Source: Actinomycetota bacterium (GTDB lineage Bacteria; Actinomycetota; Geothermincolia; Fen-727; Anoxymicrobiaceae). From it: a stretch of 11,162 nt of DNA. Of the stretch, positions 6,368 through 11,162 are shown piece by piece; position 1 is the stretch's first letter; each line of letters begins with the position of its first letter. The notes under the pieces were generated by a model, which saw only the letters and a program-made list of their open reading frames with translations, was not told the origin of the DNA and did not search any database. The stretch lies in NCBI GenBank assembly GCA_016649525.1, contig JAENXM010000039.1, forward strand, positions 1 to 11,162, read 5' to 3'. The position numbers were made by a program, and so were the translations under genes.

Positions 6368-7195
6368 CTAGGGCTTCAGCGCGCGGACGCTTATGCTGAC
6401 GGCGGCCTCCGCCACCTCGTTGAGCTTCTCGCGGGGGATGTCCATATTCTCGATGACTGCCTTTGCGGTCGGGTCATTCGCCATCAGCTTTACGGGGAAG
6501 TGCTTCTCTTCTGTTATCTCGACCTCGGTGAATCCGGCGGACTCGATGGCGCCTATATAGGCGTCTTTCATCATCGCCCCCGCGAGGCAGCCGACGTATG
6601 CTGTGACCGACTCAAGGATGACCGCCGGAAGCTCTTTTAGAAGTACGATGTCGGAGACCATGAGCCTGCCGCCCGGCTTCAGAACCCTGAAGGCGTCGCT
6701 GAAAACGGCACTCTTGTCCGGCACCAGGTTGATGACGCAGTTGGATATTATGGCGTCCACGGAGTTGTCGGCGACGGGTAGATGCTCTATCTCGCCTAGC
6801 CTGAACTCGACGTTTTCAAAGCCACCTTTTTGCGCATTCTCCCGCGCCTTGTCGAGCATCTCAGGGGTCATATCGACGCCTATCACCCTGCCCTTAGAGC
6901 CGACTTGTCTCGAGGCAAGGAAAGAATCGAAGCCGGCGCCGGAGCCGAGGTCCACCACTGTCTCTCCCTCTTTGAGTGAAGCGAGCGCAACGGGGTTACC
7001 GCATCCGAGGCCGAGGTTGGCGCCTTCGGGAACCGCTCCCAGGTCCTCGTCCGTATAGCCGACGTGCTTGCTTATATCCTGGGCGAGGTCCGCGCCCGAG
7101 CAGCACGAGCCCGCCGGCGTGTAGCAGGTGCTTTCGGTCTTGGCGACCTCTGCGTAGCCCTCACGCACCGCCTTCTTTATCTTCTCTTCCTTCAT
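6368..7195 (-). CDS. arsM: Arsenite S-adenosylmethionine methyltransferase (ArsM)
   Basis: A 275-residue class I methyltransferase of the ArsM family that methylates As(III), giving methylated and volatile arsenicals. The SAM-binding motif is VDLGSGAGFD (81-90), followed by GVDMTPEMLDKAREN and the acidic loop. Cys153 (SNCVINL) and Cys203 (GCLAGA) are 50 residues apart, as are the arsenic-binding Cys174 and Cys224 of the algal enzyme. The N-terminus holds further cysteines at 24, 31 and 32, and Cys65 lies in LGLGCGNPVAL. A GGGAG site precedes ATG 7195. The gene lies 18 bases after the AbrB-like gene and should be co-transcribed with it. No arsenic efflux or reductase gene is nearby. It ends 118 bases before feoA starts, so readthrough into the feo operon is possible. 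Confidence 0.93.
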   Translation of the reverse strand: MKEEKIKKAVREGYAEVAKTESTCYTPAGSCCSGADLAQDISKHVGYTDEDLGAVPEGANLGLGCGNPVALASLKEGETVVDLGSGAGFDSFLASRQVGSKGRVIGVDMTPEMLDKARENAQKGGFENVEFRLGEIEHLPVADNSVDAIISNCVINLVPDKSAVFSDAFRVLKPGGRLMVSDIVLLKELPAVILESVTAYVGCLAGAMMKDAYIGAIESAGFTEVEITEEKHFPVKLMANDPTAKAVIENMDIPREKLNEVAEAAVSISVRALKP

Positions 7196-7213
7196 GTTGT
7201 CGTCTCCCTTCTA

Positions 7214-7480
7214 TTACAGAATATCCTTCATGACCGGACCGATCACACCTTTTACCGATTCGGCGAGGGACTCGGCCTTGATGAGTGTGATACAGCAGAC
7301 CTCACCCTCTTTTTCACAGGTCACAACGGCCAGCTTGTCACCGGCGCTTATCTTGGCCCTGTCCCTTACGTCCTTGGGAAGCACCATCTGGCCGCGTTCA
7401 TCCACGCTTGCCAGCGATTCGACCCTGCAGCAGCTCTCTACGTCGCCCTCGGTACATATATCAGCCTTCGCTTTCACCAT
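7214..7480 (-). CDS. Cysteine-rich AbrB/SpoVT-like protein linked to arsM
   Basis: An 88-residue protein from ATG 7480, which has GGGGTGG about 4 bases upstream; a GTG at 7489 in frame would add three residues. The core SLASVDERGQMVLPKDVRDRAKI, followed by GDKLAVV, is the swapped-hairpin AbrB/MazE/SpoVT DNA-binding fold. Six cysteines are present, at 9, 17, 18, 55, 62 and 63 in ATG numbering, including two CC pairs flanking the fold. This is unusual for AbrB proteins and suggests metal(loid) binding. Similar small proteins are, to my recollection, annotated as 'HgcAB-associated protein' and found near mercury or arsenic methylation genes; that link needs a search. Its place directly ahead of arsM, behind a long dyad, suggests a metalloid-responsive regulator or accessory protein. 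Confidence 0.8.
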   Translation of the reverse strand: MVKAKADICTEGDVESCCRVESLASVDERGQMVLPKDVRDRAKISAGDKLAVVTCEKEGEVCCITLIKAESLAESVKGVIGPVMKDIL

Positions 7481-7513
7481 CGCAACCACCCCGCCAGACG
7501 AGTTTACATTAAT

Positions 7514-7545
7514 TCAGATAATTCAGATAATACTGAATAATCTGA
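7514..7545. promoter_or_regulatory. Long interrupted palindrome upstream of the AbrB-like/arsM operon
   Basis: A 32-base dyad in which 12 of 13 arm positions pair around a 6-base centre. The arms are TCAGAT-A-ATTCAG and CTGAAT-A-ATCTGA. The left part also forms a tandem repeat of ATTCAGATA (7512-7520 and 7521-7529). AT-rich dyads with TTCAG/CTGAA cores are typical of ArsR/SmtB-family operators. It ends about 33 bases before ATG 7480, so it probably overlaps the promoter. A TTGAAA on the minus strand (7554-7559) is a possible -35, but no well-spaced -10 was found. Confidence 0.65.
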
Positions 7546-7609
7546 CGATACTGTTTCAAGGAGCACTTGTCAAGATGTCCGAGATTCTCCCGGGGTCCCG
7601 GCTTCTGGT

Positions 7610-8563
7610 TTATCCGAGGTGTCTGTTCAACCATTTCGTGACACTTGGAATGACCTCATCGACGTAGTCGGTCATGACGAGGTGCGGCCTGTCCTTGAGC
7701 AGCAGGAACTCCTTCTCGCACGTGAGCCGGTCGTAGATCTTCCTTATGTAGTCGAGCGGGAATATGTTATCCCGCTCACTGTGTACGACCATCACGGGGA
7801 CCTTTATCTCATCGGGTCGGCAAGGCAGCGGGGTCGAAGCAAGGGACGCGAGTGCACCTAATGTTATGCTCGGTGTCGCGAGCGGGTCGCGCTTGATGAA
7901 CTCATCCGCTCTGCCGCCGAACTTCATGACCTCGGCTTTGAGGTCGAGGTAACTCGAGATCGGTATCTTGATATTAGGAGTGATGCGCGCAAGAGGAAGA
8001 AGGCGCATGGCGAAAAGCGAGAAGCGCGGGCTGCGTGTAAGGCGCATCGAGTCGATGTCGTCGAGAACAGCGATGTTGTGGCAGACTGCCGCTTTGAGTC
8101 GCTCGTCTGCCGCTGCCGAGTAGAACGATACGACCCCTCCCTGGCTGCTGCCGGCGATGGCGACCCTGTCTCCGAACCGCTCGATGCAGTAGCTGGTGGC
8201 GGCACGGGCGTCCCTTACGAGCCCGTCGATCGTATAGCTTCCCCTTCTGCCATCACTGCGCCCGTGACCCCGGGGGTCGATGCCGACGACGTTGAAGCCC
8301 TGAAGCCGCATCTTGTGCATGAACTCCGCGTAGACAAGCGCGTAGAGAGACGTACCCGGGAAAAAAACAAGAGCCGGGTCTGAAGGCTCCGAGAGAAAGA
8401 GGTCGAGGTGAAGCCGCAGCCCGTCGTTTTCGAGCCAGTCCTCTTCGATCTCCTCTCTGAGTCCGGGAAGCCCGATCAGCTCGAAGAGACCGTCGAAATA
8501 GGACGATAATTCCACGTCCGCCGGTAAAGCGTGTTTCATTTCCATGTTGCTCCCGGCGTTCAT
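7610..8563 (-). CDS. Alpha/beta hydrolase (serine lipase/esterase-like)
   Basis: A 317-residue alpha/beta hydrolase fold protein of the monoacylglycerol lipase/lysophospholipase type. In ATG 8563 numbering, the oxyanion-hole segment is FFPGTS (about 67-72), the strand/loop GIDPRGHGRSDG lies near 94-105, the nucleophile elbow GSSQGG puts Ser140 as nucleophile, and Asp265 (HSERDNIF) and His294 (DRPHLV) complete the triad. No signal peptide is seen, so it is probably cytoplasmic. The ATG overlaps the stop of the cupredoxin gene (TGATG), implying coupled translation. An in-frame ATG at 8545 has a strong GGGAG site four bases upstream and could be the true start (311 residues). Substrate cannot be told from sequence. 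Confidence 0.88.
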   Translation of the reverse strand: MNAGSNMEMKHALPADVELSSYFDGLFELIGLPGLREEIEEDWLENDGLRLHLDLFLSEPSDPALVFFPGTSLYALVYAEFMHKMRLQGFNVVGIDPRGHGRSDGRRGSYTIDGLVRDARAATSYCIERFGDRVAIAGSSQGGVVSFYSAAADERLKAAVCHNIAVLDDIDSMRLTRSPRFSLFAMRLLPLARITPNIKIPISSYLDLKAEVMKFGGRADEFIKRDPLATPSITLGALASLASTPLPCRPDEIKVPVMVVHSERDNIFPLDYIRKIYDRLTCEKEFLLLKDRPHLVMTDYVDEVIPSVTKWLNRHLG

Positions 8564-8970
8564 CAATAACCTGGAGGTGTTGGCGGTTCAGGGATCGTGG
8601 GCACGGTGCCGCTCGAGCTCTCGCCCGTGACGATTACCTTCCCTTTCATAGAGGGGTGAATCGAGCAGACGTAATCGTATGTACCGGGGGTCCCGAATGT
8701 GAACTTGTACTGCTCGTTCGGTTTGATCTCGCCAGAGTCGAATGTGGTGGTGGTGATCGTGTGAACCGTGCTGTCCTCGTTTATCCAGGTTACCGAAGTA
8801 CCGGGTGCTACGGTTATCTCGGCGGGATCGAACGCGAAGTCCTTGATCTTTATGACGCTGCTTGTCGGTGTAATCGGAGTGGTTGTCTCAGTCTTTTTTC
8901 CGCAGCCGGCTGAGATCAACAGGGTTAAAACCAGCACACAGAGGGCGGCGACCGCTAACAGTTTTTTCAT
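8563..8970 (-). CDS. Plastocyanin/azurin-like cupredoxin lipoprotein
   Basis: A 135-residue secreted blue-copper protein. The N-terminus is a lipoprotein signal peptide: MKK, a hydrophobic core, and lipobox ISAGC with Cys23 as the lipidated residue. A Thr/Pro-rich linker leads to a cupredoxin domain (about 38-115). The type 1 copper ligands are visible: His70 (STVHTI), Cys102, His105 and Met108 (CSIHPSM). A Pro/Ser-rich tail of about 20 residues ends the protein. It should sit on the outer face of the cytoplasmic membrane and carry electrons or copper. The ATG at 8970 has AAGGTG about 9 bases upstream. It is followed, with a one-base overlap, by the alpha/beta hydrolase gene. Electron partner is not evident here. 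Confidence 0.92.
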   Translation of the reverse strand: MKKLLAVAALCVLVLTLLISAGCGKKTETTTPITPTSSVIKIKDFAFDPAEITVAPGTSVTWINEDSTVHTITTTTFDSGEIKPNEQYKFTFGTPGTYDYVCSIHPSMKGKVIVTGESSSGTVPTIPEPPTPPGY

Positions 8971-9217
8971 CAGTCATGCACCTTCTTTCGAGTCCGTGGT
9001 TTTCTCCCGTTTCCTGCCCTAAAGGTTATTCGCAGCTTCTCCTTTTGCATTGATATTATACGGTTTGGCCGGCGCTTACTCTAACCAACCGACGGTATTG
9101 GCACAGCCATCATTATGTGGTGGTCATGCTGTATCTTGAGCGGACCTCGCAATAAGAATATGCTAAACGGGCGGAATTGACCGGTTAGAGCCGTGTCAGG
9201 GCAACTGGAGGTGGATC
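8971..9217. promoter_or_regulatory. Divergent intergenic region with a candidate minus-strand -10
   Basis: These 247 bases separate the cupredoxin gene (minus) from the SCP2-like gene (plus) and must hold the promoters of both. On the minus strand a perfect TATAAT lies at 9055-9060 with only a weak TTAGAG (9079-9084) 18 bases upstream. This would give the cupredoxin transcript a leader of about 78 bases. No clear plus-strand promoter, RNA gene or open frame was recognised. A GGAGGTG ribosome binding site lies just before ATG 9218. Confidence 0.4.
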
Positions 9218-9649
9218 ATGAAGCTCGGATCGATGGAGTACCTGGAGGAGGTACAGAAGCGGAGCAACGAAGATGCGGAATACCGAAGGCTTGCTAAGGG
9301 AGAGAACGAGTCCTACACGATGATCATGAAGGCCGAGCCCGATAAGGGCGTGCCCGAGGATGTCATCGCGGGCGAGCAGCTGAAGGACGGCGAGGTCGTA
9401 GAGGTCTGGCAGGGTGTTCGTGACACCGACTTCACCCTGACGGCCAACTACGGCGTCTGGGTGGACATCCTCAGGGGCCAGCTTAACGCGGTGAAGGCGC
9501 TGTCGCTCCGGAGGCTCAAGGTGAGGGGGAGCTTCCTCAAGCTTCTGAAGTCGAAGTCTACGGACCGCTGGGTGGAGGTCCTGATGTCGATCCCGACCGA
9601 GTTCGAGGGTGAGTACGCGCAGTACAACACTCCCGGAAAACAGCTCTAG
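9218..9649 (+). CDS. SCP2 sterol-carrier-like lipid-binding protein
   Basis: A 143-residue protein with no signal peptide. The middle and C-terminal part, DFTLTANYGVWVDILRG followed by LKVRGSFLKLLK (about 71-111), matches the SCP2 sterol-binding fold, in which a hydrophobic strand precedes the 'W/I-DI..G...A...G.L...G' helix region. Such proteins bind acyl chains or other hydrophobic ligands. The N-terminus (1-30) is charged and helical. GGAGGTG about 6 bases before ATG 9218 supports the start. The gene is followed 21 bases later by an SDR gene and then by a second SDR, so it probably presents or transfers a lipid substrate in the same pathway. The family is well supported; the ligand is unknown. 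Confidence 0.78.
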   Translation: MKLGSMEYLEEVQKRSNEDAEYRRLAKGENESYTMIMKAEPDKGVPEDVIAGEQLKDGEVVEVWQGVRDTDFTLTANYGVWVDILRGQLNAVKALSLRRLKVRGSFLKLLKSKSTDRWVEVLMSIPTEFEGEYAQYNTPGKQL

Positions 9650-9670
9650 CAGGCGGATAGGAGGGGCGAG

Positions 9671-10522
9671 ATGGAAATAAGTCTCGATGGAAAAGTCGCT
9701 CTTGTCACCGGCGGCGCCTCGGGGATAGGCAGGGGCATTGCGGAGATGTTCGCAGAGCTGGGGGCTGCCGTGATGATAGGGGACCTCGACATGGAACTGG
9801 CGGAGGAAGCGTGCGCCGGGATTGTCGAGGCGAGCGGTAAAGCAATAGTTCAGGAGCTCGACGTTACGAGCGAGGAGTCGGTGGGGGCAGCGTTCGAGAG
9901 GGCCGTCTCGGAGCTCGGAGGAGTGGATATCCTGGTCAACTCCGCCGGTACCGGGTGCATGTCCGCCCTCGACGAGCTCATCGTCGAGGAGTGGGACATG
10001 GTGATCGATGTCAACCTGAAGGGTAGCTTCCTCTGCATGCGTGAGGCCGCGAAGCTGATGAAGGAGAAGGGAAGCGGAAATATAATCAACGTCTCCTCGA
10101 TCAACGATACTGTGCCCATCGCGGGAGAGATCCCGTACTGTGCGAGCAAGGGCGGCGTAAGACAGATGACGCGCGCCGCGGCGCTTGAGCTGGGACCGTA
10201 CGGCATCCATGTGAACTGCATCAGTCCAGGCTCCATCCAAACGCCTCTCATGTTCGAGATGCACGAGATTCCCGAAATCAGGGAAGGTATCCTGCGGCAG
10301 ATACCGTTCGGGCGCCTGGGGCAGCCGGAGGACGTCGCCAAGGTTGCCGTGTTTCTCGTATCGGATCTCGCCGACTACGTTACCGGGCACACACTCGAGG
10401 TCGGAGGCGGCATGCATCTGGTCGGGGAGATGAGCTACCTGTGGCCTATTGAGAGGATCATGGGCAACGAAGTCCCGGATGTGCCGATTTGCCAGCCGCC
10501 CAACGCGCCGGAAGAGGAATAA
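9671..10522 (+). CDS. SDR-family oxidoreductase with C-terminal extension
   Basis: A 283-residue classical short-chain dehydrogenase/reductase. Visible elements are the nucleotide-binding TGGASGIG (13-20), Asp38 after the second strand (NAD(H) preference), NSAG (90-93, usually NNAG), the structural Asn115, and the catalytic Ser143, Tyr156 and Lys160 (YxxxK). SPGSIQTPL follows at 185-193. Classical SDRs end near residue 250, at VDGG-like sequence (here VGGGMHLVG). This one has a further 30 or so residues rich in Pro and acidic residues. AGGAGGGG precedes ATG 9671. It probably oxidises or reduces a hydroxy/keto group on a lipid-like substrate supplied by the SCP2-like protein. Exact substrate cannot be assigned. 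Confidence 0.93.
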   Translation: MEISLDGKVALVTGGASGIGRGIAEMFAELGAAVMIGDLDMELAEEACAGIVEASGKAIVQELDVTSEESVGAAFERAVSELGGVDILVNSAGTGCMSALDELIVEEWDMVIDVNLKGSFLCMREAAKLMKEKGSGNIINVSSINDTVPIAGEIPYCASKGGVRQMTRAAALELGPYGIHVNCISPGSIQTPLMFEMHEIPEIREGILRQIPFGRLGQPEDVAKVAVFLVSDLADYVTGHTLEVGGGMHLVGEMSYLWPIERIMGNEVPDVPICQPPNAPEEE

Positions 10523-10591
10523 AGGCTCAAGTCGAACTTTCAAGAGCTCGTCGAGATAGACGGGTACACGAGGTTCGGAGGGGAGAGTTGA
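10523..10591 (+). other. Open in-frame segment between the two SDR genes
   Basis: Directly after the TAA of the first SDR, the same frame stays open for 22 codons and reads RLKSNFQELVEIDGYTRFGG, then Glu-Ser and TGA, which abuts the next ATG. It looks protein-like but has no start of its own and lies behind a stop. It may be the remnant of a longer C-terminus or a chance open stretch. It also carries the GGAGGGG ribosome binding site of the next gene. Confidence 0.3.
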
Positions 10592-11162
10592 ATGAAGAAC
10601 CTTGACGGAAAGAACGTGGTGGTCACGGGTGGTTCCTACGGCCTAGGTAAGGAGATCGTACGGGCCTTACTGGGGGAGGGTGCCAACGTTTTTACCATAG
10701 CCCGGAACAAGGAGAAGCTCGATGCGTCCGTGGAGGAGTTAAGCCGGGACGCAAGGGGAGGCCGCCGCATAAAAGGATACCCGTGTGATGTATCGGATCG
10801 GGAAGGAATCGCGAACACCATCGAGCGGATCTCTTCGGAGGGGGGCGGCATAGATGTGCTGATCAACAACGCGGGAATCGTTATCCCGGGTTATTTCGAG
10901 AAGCTTGCCGTGGATGATTTCGAGACGGTACTCAGGACCAATTACCTTGGCGCGGTGTATACAACAAAGGCTGCTATTCCCTATCTCTTGGCCAACGAGA
11001 AAAGCGCCATTACCTTTACCTCTTCGGAAGCGGGAATAAAAGGCATATTCGGATATTCCACCTACAGCCCGACCAAGTGCGCCCTGATAGGGTTCGCCGA
11101 GGTTCTGCGGGCGGAGCTCAGAGACAAGGGTGTACAGGTGACGGTCCTATGTCCGCCCGACA
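10592..11162 (+). CDS. SDR-family protein resembling 3-ketodihydrosphingosine reductase, 3' truncated
   Basis: Only the first 190 codons lie in the window. ATG 10592 is preceded by GGAGGGG. Elements seen: TGGSYGLG (12-19) with an Arg (Arg38, 'IARN') at the end of the second strand, typical of NADP(H) preference; NNAG (92-95); Asn117; Ser145; Tyr158 and Lys162 in YSTYSPTKCAL. The sequence closes with VTVLCPPD at the edge. The YSPTK-AL-GFAE-LR-EL and VTV-x-PPD combination is characteristic of the KDSR/FVT1 branch, which reduces 3-ketodihydrosphingosine in sphingolipid synthesis. That assignment is inference from partial sequence. It follows the first SDR by 69 bases and probably belongs to the same operon. 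Confidence 0.85.
   Translation, partial: MKNLDGKNVVVTGGSYGLGKEIVRALLGEGANVFTIARNKEKLDASVEELSRDARGGRRIKGYPCDVSDREGIANTIERISSEGGGIDVLINNAGIVIPGYFEKLAVDDFETVLRTNYLGAVYTTKAAIPYLLANEKSAITFTSSEAGIKGIFGYSTYSPTKCALIGFAEVLRAELRDKGVQVTVLCPPD

Noticed and set aside
6344..6380. CTGAAGC / GCTTCAG inverted repeat at the arsM stop as a terminator
   Set aside because: The 7-base stems are separated by 18 bases, one arm lies inside the arsM coding end, and no T-tract follows on the minus strand.
7589..7600. CCGG-centred GC palindrome downstream of the alpha/beta hydrolase as a terminator
   Set aside because: The stem is very short with almost no loop and no U-tract, so it does not support a terminator call.
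9185..10543. 452-codon open frame on the minus strand opposite the SCP2-like and SDR genes
   Set aside because: It mirrors two well-recognised plus-strand genes with good ribosome binding sites; its sequence is His/Leu/Arg-rich with no family resemblance, a usual high-GC shadow.

Overview
The window is high-GC DNA, densely coding on both strands, with frequent ATA and AGG codons, short gaps and many start/stop overlaps. The iron operator resembles the DtxR/IdeR box of Gram-positive high-GC bacteria. The gene set (DUF362-type ferredoxin, ferrous-iron transporter, arsenite methyltransferase with an AbrB-like partner, SCP2/SDR lipid genes, a protein with a lysine/alanine-rich tail) fits a deep-branching, probably anaerobic or microaerobic actinobacterium. 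That placement is inference; no rRNA or tRNA gene was recognised.

Layout. (1) 1-1312, minus strand: the 5' end of a membrane-protein gene (1-150), preceded by a DUF362/4Fe-4S protein (227-1312). (2) 1437-2854, plus strand, divergent from the DUF362 gene: an acetoacetate decarboxylase-like protein overlapping an unrecognised cysteine-rich membrane protein. A dyad lies at the probable transcription start. (3) 2858-6222, minus strand: feoA (tandem domains) - feoB - feoC-like - dtxR-like, with overlaps or small gaps. It is headed by a 14-bp match to the IdeR/DtxR box at 6263-6276, so this looks like a self-contained, autoregulated Fe(II) uptake operon. (4) 6368-7480, minus strand: a cysteine-rich AbrB-like protein followed by arsM. 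Upstream is a long ArsR/SmtB-like interrupted palindrome at 7514-7545, although no arsR gene is visible. (5) 7610-8970, minus strand: a cupredoxin lipoprotein translationally coupled to an alpha/beta hydrolase. (6) 9218-11162, plus strand: an SCP2-like protein, an SDR, and a 3'-truncated second SDR resembling 3-ketodihydrosphingosine reductase, probably a lipid or steroid-like operon.

How the genes work together. The best-supported unit is the iron operon. FeoB is the Fe(II) permease, FeoA and FeoC are its cytoplasmic partners, and the DtxR-like repressor would close the loop at the box upstream of feoA. The arsM unit would methylate arsenite and may be controlled by its small cysteine-rich neighbour or by an unlinked ArsR. 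No stretch over 300 bases lacks a gene; the longest gap is 8971-9217. No CRISPR array, insertion sequence or origin was seen.
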